Below are positions 1 through 6,489 of a stretch of DNA of 25,787 bases, piece after piece. Location of the stretch: NCBI GenBank assembly GCA_965195225.1, contig CBDAFL010000250.1, positions 1 through 25,787 on the forward strand, in the 5' to 3' direction. The position numbers and the translations under genes were made by a program. This stretch comes from JAHIKV01 sp965195225 (GTDB taxonomy: Bacteria; Planctomycetota; Planctomycetia; Pirellulales; Thermoguttaceae). Within the stretch, counting starts at the first letter, position 1. Each line of letters opens with the position of its first letter. Below the pieces are notes generated by a model, which ran no database searches, was not told where the DNA came from, and worked only from the letters and a program-made list of their open reading frames with translations.

Positions 1-97
1 CATGCCAGTTTAGCAATTTTCATAAAAACCTGGAATGATGATCATCACAACCGTTGACGTAAGTCCCTATTTTTCAACACCAATATGATAGCAGTGA

Positions 98-128
98 TAG
101 CATTTGCATAATCCTGTAAATCGCTGGG
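98..128 (+). repeat. Copy 1 of a 31-bp dispersed repeat (inverted partner at 25636-25666)
   Basis: The 31 bases match the reverse complement of 25636-25666 at 28 positions, including the shared core TTGCATAATCCTGT and the end ATCGCTGGG. Weaker similarity, with small gaps, extends outward to a shared CTATTTTT. In both copies the repeat contains an in-frame TAA preceded by a GCA codon, so it could be the 3' end of a decayed mobile or repeated gene. The rest of 1-230 holds no supportable gene; one frame from base 1 stays open only to a TGA at 55-57. Confidence 0.6.
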
Positions 129-201
129 CTATTGTCAAACGACCCTACTGGTCGGAATCTTCCCTGTCGTCCATGTGAAATGATCTGGATACCTGAATCA
201 T

Positions 202-230
202 GGTGGGGCCGCGCTAAAGCTTGACCCACC
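202..230. repeat. Short hairpin repeat, GGTGGG...CCCACC family, copy 1
   Basis: GGTGGG at 202-207 pairs with CCCACC at 225-230 around a CGCGCT-containing loop. A second copy in the same orientation lies at 5515-5542. The element abuts the TAG stop (231-233 on the minus strand) of the ECF sigma gene, so the repeat boundary and the gene end coincide. It may act as a transcript-end hairpin for that gene, but there is no T tract. Confidence 0.6.
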
Positions 231-740
231 CTACAAATTCAAGAGCTGCTGTGCCAGCGGATGCCGCCGGAGCGATTTCAACGCCCGATGTACGATCACC
301 CGGACGTTCCCCTCGCTGGCGCCGGTCGTCTCGGCTATTTGCCGGTAACTAAAACCTTCGGACCAAAGCGCGACGGCCTCGCGCTGGGGCAGAGGGAGTT
401 GGCCCACGAGCCGGTTGACGTATCCGTACAGGTCGGACCGTTCGGCCGCGTCGGCGGGAGTCGGGCATCGGTCGGCACAATCTGTCACGACTTCATTGCC
501 GCCGCGCCGCCGCAGTTGATCGACCGCTTGGTTGCGACAGACGGCGAACAGCCATGGCCCGACCCGGCCGTCGAGCTGCTGGGGCGATTGGCCGCAGAGC
601 CGCAGGAAGGCGTGTTGCACGGCGTCGCGGGCGGAGTCTTCGTCGTGGAGCAGCCGAGCGGCGAACCGCAACAGCCGCGACTCGTACTGCTCGAGCGCCT
701 GCAACACCCAACGCCGTCGTTCGTCGGACCGCGTATCCAT
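231..740 (-). CDS. RNA polymerase sigma factor, ECF family
   Basis: This 169-residue protein has the two-domain layout of an ECF sigma factor. Region 2 covers about residues 20-80, with the DEDSARDAVQHAFLRL helix and the WLFAVCRNQAVDQLRRR segment that in the family contact core enzyme and the -10 element. Region 4 covers about 110-160 and has a helix-turn-helix (SYRQIAETTGASEGNVRVIV) for the -35 element. The ATG at 740 is preceded by GGGAG eight bases away. It should direct core polymerase to a small regulon. No anti-sigma gene lies beside it, unlike the second ECF sigma factor at 16857, so its control is not visible except for a possible autoregulated promoter at 778-803. Its last codons run directly into a short hairpin repeat. 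The family is clear; the regulon is unknown. Confidence 0.9.
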   Translation of the reverse strand: MDTRSDERRRWVLQALEQYESRLLRFAARLLHDEDSARDAVQHAFLRLCGQSPQQLDGRVGPWLFAVCRNQAVDQLRRRGGNEVVTDCADRCPTPADAAERSDLYGYVNRLVGQLPLPQREAVALWSEGFSYRQIAETTGASEGNVRVIVHRALKSLRRHPLAQQLLNL

Positions 741-777
741 TCGGCAAACTCCCGTCTCGTGGTCTCTCTATCAGTAG

Positions 778-803
778 AACGGAAGAGGGCCGGTTTTGTT
801 ACA
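778..803 (-). promoter_or_regulatory. Candidate ECF-type promoter upstream of the ECF sigma gene
   Basis: On the minus strand a TGTAAC box (798-803) with an AAC core is followed 16 bases later by CGTT (778-781), about 38 bp before the ATG. AAC / CGT boxes at this spacing are typical of ECF-dependent promoters, and ECF genes are often autoregulated. No start site is known. Confidence 0.35.
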
Positions 804-894
804 CCCCCCCACGTGGAACGTAGAAGACGGCCTATTATTTGGAAATCCAAGAAACCGACTCGGGCGACGAAACATATTATTAGGAGACAACGTG

Positions 895-915
895 GGACAG
901 GTTGACAACCTGTCC
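895..915. repeat. Palindromic repeat GGACAGGTT-GAC-AACCTGTCC, copy 1
   Basis: Perfect 9-bp arms surround a 3-base loop and are followed by TACAA. An almost identical copy (loop GGC) lies at 4435-4455 and is also followed by TACAA, which marks a dispersed repeat family rather than a gene-specific operator. Confidence 0.7.
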
Positions 916-929
916 TACAAGCCGGCTTG

Positions 930-958
930 TTGACTTTCCGCCGTGGATAGCCCATTAT
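930..958 (+). promoter_or_regulatory. Candidate sigma-70-type promoter for the nfeD-flotillin operon
   Basis: TTGACT (930-935) and CATTAT (953-958) are separated by 17 bp. A start near 965 would leave a leader of about 33 bases before the ATG at 998. Confidence 0.45.
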
Positions 959-997
959 GAATAGCCTTCCTTTGTCCCCTTGTTCTGGGGGTTTGAT

Positions 998-1639
998 ATG
1001 ACTGCTGTATTTATCGTCTGTGCCGCAATCGGCGGAACCGTGTTGGTCGCCCAGTTTGTGTTGGCCATGATCGGCCTGGGCGGCGATGCCTTCGATATCG
1101 ACGTATCGGGCGACGTGGGGCACGACTTCAGCGGCGATTTCCACGGCGACGTGGATGGCGATTTTCAAGGCGAAACCCATCCGCTCGACCACCTCGACAT
1201 ACCCGATGGCGACCACGTCAGTTCGACCTGGCTGTTCGGCATCATCTCGCTCCGTACGGTTGTGGCCGCGTTGGCCTTTTTCGGATTGGCTGGCCTGTGG
1301 GCCGAATCGACCGGGGCCTCGGCCCCCAGCGTGCTGCTGGTGGCGGTGGCCGCCGGATTTGCGGCAATGATGGGGGTCTACTGGATGATGCGCGGCATGA
1401 GGAAATTGCAGGCCGACGGAAGTGTGCGGATTCAACGGGCGGTAGGCCGGCACGGCAACGTCTACCTCCGCATACCCGGCAACCGATCCGGCAGCGGAAA
1501 AATTCAGTTTAACCTGCAAAACCGGACCATGGAATATTCGGCCATAACTTCCGGTCCCGAACTCCCCACGGGAGCTAAAGTTGTAGTTGTAGGCGTAGTC
1601 AACCCAACCACGCTTGAGGTCCAGGCGGATAACCCATAA
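998..1639 (+). CDS. NfeD-like membrane protein (YqiJ-type partner of flotillin)
   Basis: This 213-residue protein has a first membrane helix (about 3-25), a strongly acidic Gly/Asp/His-rich segment (about 29-73), two further helices (about 77-100 and 109-131) and a C-terminal beta-rich domain (about 140-213) that fits the OB-fold of NfeD-type proteins. The flotillin gene follows 60 bp downstream on the same strand. In bacteria, NfeD family proteins are commonly encoded beside flotillins and work with them in membrane organisation. I chose ATG 998 because a GGGGG stretch lies about six bases upstream; an in-frame TTG at 980 is less likely. The Asp-rich loop is an oddity and could bind cations. 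The family call rests on architecture and context more than on strong sequence motifs. Confidence 0.72.
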   Translation: MTAVFIVCAAIGGTVLVAQFVLAMIGLGGDAFDIDVSGDVGHDFSGDFHGDVDGDFQGETHPLDHLDIPDGDHVSSTWLFGIISLRTVVAALAFFGLAGLWAESTGASAPSVLLVAVAAGFAAMMGVYWMMRGMRKLQADGSVRIQRAVGRHGNVYLRIPGNRSGSGKIQFNLQNRTMEYSAITSGPELPTGAKVVVVGVVNPTTLEVQADNP

Positions 1640-1699
1640 AGCCGCTTTGCGATGGTCGCGCCCGGCGTACCGACTTTCCACTTAACAAGAGAACCAACC

Positions 1700-3337
1700 A
1701 TGACAAACTCACTTCTGTTCTCGGCGCGACCGACGGTCGCGGCTTTGTTCGCGCAGCAGTCCCTGAGCCGCGGCAATATGTGGCTGGCCGCGATTGTGGT
1801 GCTGGCCGTGTTGGTGGCGTTCGCCTTCATCATCCTGCTGGCGAAGTATTACAAGCGTTGCCCCAGCAACCGCGTACTGGTGATCTACGGCAAGTCGGGC
1901 AGCACGCACGAGGCGGCCACCTGCATCCACGGCGGGGCGAAGTTCGTCGTCCCCTTGATCCAGGACTACGCCTGGCTGAGCCTCGAGCCGATGCAGATCG
2001 AGATACCGCTGCGCGGCGCGCTGTCGGTGGAAAACATCCGCGTGAACGTTCCCAGCGTGTTCACCGTGGCCGTGGGTTCCACGCCCGAGTTGATGCAGAA
2101 CGCGGCCATTCGTATTCTGGGACTCAGCAGCGGCGAGATTAAGAAACAGGCCGAGGACATCATCTTCGGCCAACTCCGCCAGGTGATCGCCTCGATGCAG
2201 ATCGAGGACATCAACCGCGACCGCGACAAGTTCCTCGAGGCGGTGCAAAGCTCGCTTGATCCGGAACTGCGGAAGATCGGCCTGGTGCTGATCAACGTGA
2301 ACATTACGGACATCACCGACGAATCGGGTTACATCGAGGCCATCGGCCAGAAGGCGGCCTCGCAGGCGATCCAAAAGGCCCGCGGCGACGTGGCCGACAA
2401 CGAAAAAATGGGCGAAGTTCGCGTGGCCGAGGCCGATCGCGAAAAGGCCGTCAGTGTGGCCAACGCCCACAAGGTCCGCGAGATCGGCACACGCCAGGCT
2501 ATGCGCGAGCAAGCGGTCCGGGTGGCCGAGTTGGACAAGGAGCAGAAGGTCGGCGAGCAAACGGCCTCTTTCCAGCGTGAATCGGAAGTGAAGGCCGCCG
2601 AGCGCGACATGCGGGTGAATATCGCCCAGGCCGACGCCCGGGTGGTCGAGGGCGAAAACCTATCGAAGGCGGACATTGCCGCCTCACAGGCCGGCCTGCA
2701 AGTGAAAAAGGCCGAGGCCTACGAGTTGGGCGAGACCCGCAAGGTTTGCGCCGAGGGCTCCGTGCTCGAGGCCGAGCACATTGCCCGAGCCAAGGCCGCG
2801 CTGGCCGAGGCGGGGCGAATCGAGGCCGAGCGGCGTGCCGAGGTAGAGGCTCCGGCCAAGGCGGAACGGGCGCGGATCGAAGTGGACGCGACGGCCGAGG
2901 CCAACAAACGACGCATCGAGGCCGAGGGCGAGGCCTCGGCTATCTTCGTCAAACTCGAGGCCGAAGCACGCGGTCAGTACGAAATCCTCGCTAAGAAGGG
3001 CGATGGTCTGCAACGGATCATCGACGCCTGCGGCGGCTCGGAACAGGCGTTCAAGATGCTCATGCTCGAGCACTTCGACAATCTGGTCGAGGCCTCGGCC
3101 CAGGCGATCTCGAACATCAAGTTCGACAAGATCGTGGTTTGGGAGGGCGGCGGTCAGAACGGCACCAGTTCGACGGCCAATTGGCTTCACAACATGGCCC
3201 ACACCCTGCCGCCGATGATGCAGGTGATGAAGGACATCGGCGGGGTGGAGATACCCGAGACATTGGCCAACCTGGCCGGCGCGGAAAAGAAGCCGTCGGA
3301 GGACGGCCATCCGGAGCCGCAGCCGACGGAGGCGTGA
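1700..3337 (+). CDS. Flotillin family (SPFH/band 7) membrane protein
   Basis: This 545-residue protein has an N-terminal membrane helix (about residues 27-48) followed by YYKRCPSNRVLVIYGK, the typical entry to the SPFH domain (about 50-230). After that comes a long Ala/Glu/Lys/Arg-rich coiled coil (about 230-460) with the repeated EAE, AERARIE and EAEARG patterns of flotillins, then a short variable tail. Flotillins oligomerise at the membrane and organise lipid and protein microdomains. The gene follows the NfeD-like gene in the same direction, the usual flotillin-NfeD pairing (compare E. coli yqiJ-yqiK). The ATG at 1700 has AAGAGA upstream; an in-frame ATG at 1652 would add 16 residues without a good ribosome site. 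The REP-like element at 3351-3451 starts 14 bp after the stop. Confidence 0.92.
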   Translation: MTNSLLFSARPTVAALFAQQSLSRGNMWLAAIVVLAVLVAFAFIILLAKYYKRCPSNRVLVIYGKSGSTHEAATCIHGGAKFVVPLIQDYAWLSLEPMQIEIPLRGALSVENIRVNVPSVFTVAVGSTPELMQNAAIRILGLSSGEIKKQAEDIIFGQLRQVIASMQIEDINRDRDKFLEAVQSSLDPELRKIGLVLINVNITDITDESGYIEAIGQKAASQAIQKARGDVADNEKMGEVRVAEADREKAVSVANAHKVREIGTRQAMREQAVRVAELDKEQKVGEQTASFQRESEVKAAERDMRVNIAQADARVVEGENLSKADIAASQAGLQVKKAEAYELGETRKVCAEGSVLEAEHIARAKAALAEAGRIEAERRAEVEAPAKAERARIEVDATAEANKRRIEAEGEASAIFVKLEAEARGQYEILAKKGDGLQRIIDACGGSEQAFKMLMLEHFDNLVEASAQAISNIKFDKIVVWEGGGQNGTSSTANWLHNMAHTLPPMMQVMKDIGGVEIPETLANLAGAEKKPSEDGHPEPQPTEA

Positions 3338-3350
3338 TCGCATGTCCGGG

Positions 3351-3451
3351 AATAATACCATTTGGCCCGCCGTGAATACACGGCGGGCAGCGGTGGTTGG
3401 ACGCGCCGGACCGTGCCCCGGGTGTATTCACCCGGGGCTAAATAGTTTTTT
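3351..3451. repeat. REP-like bipartite palindromic element, copy A
   Basis: Two palindromes share a TATTCAC / GTGAATA core. The first has arms CCCGCCGTG (3366-3374) and CACGGCGGG (3379-3387); the second has arms CCCCGGGTG (3416-3424) and CACCCGGGG (3429-3437). The outer borders read AATACCATTTGG on the left and GGCTAAATAG on the right. Copies B (9065-9173) and C (23631-23767) carry the same modules in the other orientation. Copy A lies between the convergent ends of the flotillin gene and the minus-strand gene at 3483. The right palindrome is followed by six T (3446-3451) and could end flotillin transcripts. Confidence 0.88.
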
Positions 3452-3482
3452 CGGGCCAATTTTCGGACGCCCTCGTTTTTTA

Positions 3483-4400
3483 TTATTGCGAATCGGCATC
3501 CTTCGCGGTTTGCTCGCTTGCCACGGCCAACTTGCGGCGGAAGGTGCGGACCTTTTCCCGAATCATCAGGGACACTTTCCGTTTTACCAGATTGACGCCG
3601 TCGAACCAACCGTAGTCCTCCTCGTAGGCCAGATGGCACTCGACGAACACCGCATCGGCGGGCTTCTTGAGCCGGGTGATTTTCGCGTAGCCGCCGGCAT
3701 GTAAGAAGGGGTGGGCCGGGCCGGGTTTGATCTCCGCCCTAACGTCGCGCAACAACGCCCGCCATTGGTTGGGGTACTCCGGGTCTTTGTCGAAACGGCG
3801 GTCGATCCGCGCCGCCGCCAGCCAAGAGTCCTCGCCGCGGGTCAGACCAGCCAGCCGAGTGGCGCTCAACTCGACCCGCTCGAACAGCGAAAACGTCGTG
3901 TAGACGAAGCGTTCCTCATAGTCGTCTTTATTAGTCGCGGACAATTTCCGCTCGGTCATTTCCTCGTCGGTCAATGCACCCGACTTCGAGACGACGCGGT
4001 TTGGCCCCTCGTCCTTGGCGCCGGCAAACGATTCGAGGAATTCTTTCGAGGTCATCACGTCCCAGTCGCCGTGGGCGACGAACCAGAAACTGACGGTGCG
4101 GACCGCCGGACCCTCGTCTTCCGACGGCTTGACAGTGCGTACCCTGACGACCACCGGGGCGTAGAAGGATTTTTGTACGATCCTTTCGACGGGGTTGCGT
4201 CCGGTCGCCACCTTTTTCATCGCCGCCCATTGTCCCGCCGCGTCGAGCCGGTCGGGCATGATCGGCGGCGGCAGTTTGACCGCGCTGCCGTCGGACATCC
4301 GGACGCCGTCGCGTATCAGTTCCTTGAATATGGGATTATCGGCGGCGGGTTTCTCGACCGCCAAGATCGACAACGCGAGTACGATGAACGTGAGATTCAT
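3483..4400 (-). CDS. Secreted protein of unknown function
   Basis: I do not recognise the family of this 305-residue protein. The N-terminus, MNLTFIVLALSILAVEK, looks like a short signal peptide and has no lipobox cysteine, so the product is probably exported. The mature part is mixed alpha/beta and charged, with a Lys/Arg-rich C-terminal stretch and no recognisable catalytic motif, repeat or further membrane helix. I place the start at the ATG at 4400, where the signal peptide begins; a longer frame from 4448 would add a Pro/Arg-rich lead that spoils it. It is on the same strand as the epimerase and the NusG-like gene upstream, separated from the epimerase by 62 bp that hold a palindromic repeat. 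Membership of the same transcription unit is possible but unproven. Confidence 0.7.
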   Translation of the reverse strand: MNLTFIVLALSILAVEKPAADNPIFKELIRDGVRMSDGSAVKLPPPIMPDRLDAAGQWAAMKKVATGRNPVERIVQKSFYAPVVVRVRTVKPSEDEGPAVRTVSFWFVAHGDWDVMTSKEFLESFAGAKDEGPNRVVSKSGALTDEEMTERKLSATNKDDYEERFVYTTFSLFERVELSATRLAGLTRGEDSWLAAARIDRRFDKDPEYPNQWRALLRDVRAEIKPGPAHPFLHAGGYAKITRLKKPADAVFVECHLAYEEDYGWFDGVNLVKRKVSLMIREKVRTFRRKLAVASEQTAKDADSQ

Positions 4401-4434
4401 GGCTCTTGGAACGAGTAAAGGTGATCGGTGTGCA

Positions 4435-4455
4435 GGACAGGTTGGCAACCTGTCC
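4435..4455. repeat. Palindromic repeat GGACAGGTT-GGC-AACCTGTCC, copy 2
   Basis: Same family as 895-915, with 9-bp arms and the trailing TACAA. It sits seven bases beyond the stop codon of the epimerase gene and before the start of the secreted-protein gene. Confidence 0.7.
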
Positions 4456-4462
4456 TACAATT

Positions 4463-5464
4463 TTATTCCTTCCGGTCAAGCAATTCCAGCGAACGGGCCA
4501 TCTCGCGGTTTTCCATGTACCACTCGACCGAGCGGCGCAGCCCTTCTTCGATCGAAATCTCCGGGCGCCAATCGAGCAACGCGGCGGCCTTCGACACGTC
4601 GGCCCAAGTCGTGGGAACGTCGGCCGGATGGACGGGGCGATATTCGATCCGCGGCCGGTTGCCGGTCAGTTGGGCTATCTGGTCGATGATCGCGCTGAGC
4701 AACACCGGCCGATCGCCGCCGAGGTTGATCACTTCGTAGCCCAGCGGCCGCAGCGCGGCGACCGTGCCCCGGGCAATGTCGTCGACAAAGGTGAAATCGC
4801 GGCTCTGCGAACCGTCGCCGAAGACCATGATTGGCTCATCTTCGGCAATACGGCGGACGAAGCGGAAGACGCACATGTCGGGTCGGCCCGCCGGTCCGTA
4901 CACCGTGAAGTAACGTGGGATTGAAACGTCGATGCCGTGCAGATGGTGGTAGGAAAAGGCGATCGCTTCGGCCGCTTTCTTCGATGCCGCGTAGGGAGAC
5001 AACGGCCGGTTGGTGTCGTCGTCTTCGTGGTAAGGAACCTGATTGTGGTTGCCGTAAAGACTTGAGGTGGACGCCAGCAGGAACTTTTTTACGCCAAACC
5101 GCCGGCACATTTCCAACAGATTGAGTGTGCCCGTGCAATTAGCCTCGTAGTAGACCCAGGGATTGGCGACCGAGGGGCGCACGCCGGCTCGGGCCGCCAG
5201 GTTGACCACGGCCGCATAGGGCGGCTCGTCGCCATTGGCCGCGAAGTGCGGCTCCAGCGCGGCGAGATCGGAGATGTCCGTCTGGTGGAAGGTGAAATCT
5301 TTGTGTTGCAACAATTGTTTCAGCCGCCACTGCTTCAGCCGCGGATCGTAGGCGTCGTTGAGGTTGTCGATGCCCACCACCGTGTGGCCGGCCTCCAGCA
5401 ACAAATCGACTACTTTCGAGGCAATGAAGCCGGCACAACCGGTGACTAAGTATCGTTCCGTCAT
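4463..5464 (-). CDS. NAD-dependent sugar-nucleotide epimerase (UDP-glucuronate 4-epimerase-like)
   Basis: This 333-residue extended short-chain dehydrogenase/reductase has the NAD-binding glycine motif TGCAGFIAS (8-16), the GIDNLNDAYDPRLKQWRLKQ segment (31-50) typical of UDP-glucuronate 4-epimerases and related UDP-hexose epimerases, a substrate-site STSSLYG (132-138), the catalytic Tyr158 and Lys162 in SPYAASK, and the late motif GDGSQSRDFTFVDDI (227-241). It should interconvert UDP-glucuronate and UDP-galacturonate, or a close pair, for surface polysaccharide. The ATG at 5464 has GGA about ten bases upstream and gives the full Rossmann start; the frame is open to 5548 but that stretch is repeat DNA. 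It follows the NusG/RfaH-like gene by 93 bp. Family is firm; exact substrate is inferred. Confidence 0.88.
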   Translation of the reverse strand: MTERYLVTGCAGFIASKVVDLLLEAGHTVVGIDNLNDAYDPRLKQWRLKQLLQHKDFTFHQTDISDLAALEPHFAANGDEPPYAAVVNLAARAGVRPSVANPWVYYEANCTGTLNLLEMCRRFGVKKFLLASTSSLYGNHNQVPYHEDDDTNRPLSPYAASKKAAEAIAFSYHHLHGIDVSIPRYFTVYGPAGRPDMCVFRFVRRIAEDEPIMVFGDGSQSRDFTFVDDIARGTVAALRPLGYEVINLGGDRPVLLSAIIDQIAQLTGNRPRIEYRPVHPADVPTTWADVSKAAALLDWRPEISIEEGLRRSVEWYMENREMARSLELLDRKE

Positions 5465-5514
5465 GATTGTTGATCCAAAGCGATAGGTACTCGGAGAAAG
5501 TTTTTCCCGCTGTT

Positions 5515-5542
5515 GGTGGGACCGCGCTTCGCTTGTCCCACC
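5515..5542. repeat. Short hairpin repeat, GGTGGG...CCCACC family, copy 2
   Basis: GGTGGGAC (5515-5522) pairs with GTCCCACC (5535-5542) over a 12-base loop. It matches the element at 202-230 in length, orientation and the CGCGCT loop. It lies in the 93-bp spacer between the NusG-like and epimerase genes, so it would be a hairpin in any shared transcript. Confidence 0.6.
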
Positions 5543-5557
5543 CCACACAGTGCCATA

Positions 5558-6118
5558 CTACAAATCCAGAGGTTCCAGTGAAAAATCTTCGATTTCGACC
5601 GAGGCGCCTTGTTGGAGGAAATTTACGCTGACCAACAGCCGGGTTTCGCCGCGGCGTTTCACCACGGTCCCTTCCAATCCGGCGAAGGCCCCGTGACGGA
5701 CCCTTACGCGCCGTCCCTTGTCCAGACGGCTCTCGATCGTCAGCGGCGCGCCCGCGGCGATCAGTTGGCGGAGTTGCCGTAGATCGAAAACAAGCTGCTC
5801 GGGATCCTCGACGGCTAGCACTCGGGAAACCCGATTGGTGGCGAGGCTTCGTATCCGCTCCGTTTCGGTGCCGAAGAGGAAAAGATAGCCGCCGAACAAC
5901 GGCGTCAGCGAGATCCTTCGACGACCGCGGGAAACGTTGGTTTTTTTTACCAGCGGCAAGTAAAAAGGGACGCGGTGTTTATGCAACTCCCTGGCGAGCG
6001 ATTTCTCCTGCCGGGCCTTGGTGTACAGTGCGTACCAACGGCGATCCGGCACGTCGCTCGGCAGTTCATCAAGCAATGTCTCGGGGAAGAGGCTCGGCTC
6101 TTCCTTAAGGATGGGCAT
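5558..6118 (-). CDS. Specialised NusG paralogue (RfaH/UpxY-like antiterminator)
   Basis: This 186-residue protein has a NusG N-terminal domain (about 27-115, opening RRWYALYTKARQEKSLAREL and containing PLFGGYLFLF) and a C-terminal KOW domain (about 130-180, with GRRVRVRHGAFAGLEGTVVKRRG). NusG paralogues of this kind bind RNA polymerase through the first domain and stop pausing or early termination across long operons, often capsule or exopolysaccharide ones. It is probably not the housekeeping NusG, because it is not next to secE or ribosomal protein genes and is followed on the same strand by a sugar-nucleotide epimerase. The first 26 residues, acidic and Pro-rich, are an extension. A good promoter lies at 6179-6206. 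The ribosome site is weak (AGG six bases before the ATG). Confidence 0.85.
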   Translation of the reverse strand: MPILKEEPSLFPETLLDELPSDVPDRRWYALYTKARQEKSLARELHKHRVPFYLPLVKKTNVSRGRRRISLTPLFGGYLFLFGTETERIRSLATNRVSRVLAVEDPEQLVFDLRQLRQLIAAGAPLTIESRLDKGRRVRVRHGAFAGLEGTVVKRRGETRLLVSVNFLQQGASVEIEDFSLEPLDL

Positions 6119-6178
6119 GTTTACCTAAATTTGGTAGTATTGAAAGCGTAAGAGGGATGACATTATTCCCCGGCGTCG

Positions 6179-6206
6179 ATTATAGTCCGGCCGTCACGGG
6201 GTACAA
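6179..6206 (-). promoter_or_regulatory. Sigma-70-type promoter of the NusG-like gene
   Basis: Reading the minus strand, TTGTAC (6201-6206) is followed after 16 bp by a perfect TATAAT (6179-6184). A start near 6172 would leave about 54 bases before the ATG at 6118. Confidence 0.6.
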
Positions 6207-6384
6207 TCCGACCTGACAAACTGGTCGTCAAACTGCTCTTAACCGATGATAATAGAGAAAACAGATAGGATTTAAGCTGTTTTCACGGAAAACAAGCACC
6301 AAACCCCGATATTAGTGGGGTATGGCCATGCGACAAAGCTGGGGTTTTCACGGGGCTTGGTAAATTGTATCGCGTACGTCTTCC
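6207..6384. other. Intergenic control region between divergent genes
   Basis: This is the middle of a 371-bp gene-free stretch (6119-6489) between divergently read genes. It is AT-richer than its surroundings. It contains a direct repeat of AAGCTG...TTTTCACGG at 6274-6288 and 6336-6353 (the second with GGG inserted), a small hairpin GTTTTC-ACG-GAAAAC (6279-6293) and a CCCC...GGGG hairpin around 6304-6321. The repeats could be operator sites for either promoter. No open frame with a ribosome site was seen. Confidence 0.4.
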
Positions 6385-6414
6385 TTGACAGATTTACATT
6401 CTATGTTCTAATAA
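6385..6414 (+). promoter_or_regulatory. Sigma-70-type promoter of the first DUF1559 gene
   Basis: A perfect TTGACA (6385-6390) is followed by overlapping -10 candidates TCTAAT (6407-6412, spacer 16) and TAATAA (6409-6414, spacer 18). The leader to the ATG at 6490 would be about 70 bases. Confidence 0.6.
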
Positions 6415-6489
6415 GGGTTGTCTAGTCGCCTATTGTTGGCGGCGGTATCATCCTCGTCGGTTTTTTTTGGGAACCATAGGAGAGGGGTT

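Noticed and set aside
485..1681. Long minus-strand open frame of about 398 codons across the sigma and nfeD-like genes
   Set aside because: It is antisense to the nfeD-like gene and out of frame with the sigma gene; its product is low-complexity with no domain, and its openness reflects high GC.
6129..6141. Possible RfaH-type ops element (GGTAG core) before the NusG-like gene
   Set aside because: It is on the opposite strand to transcription and matches only the short core.
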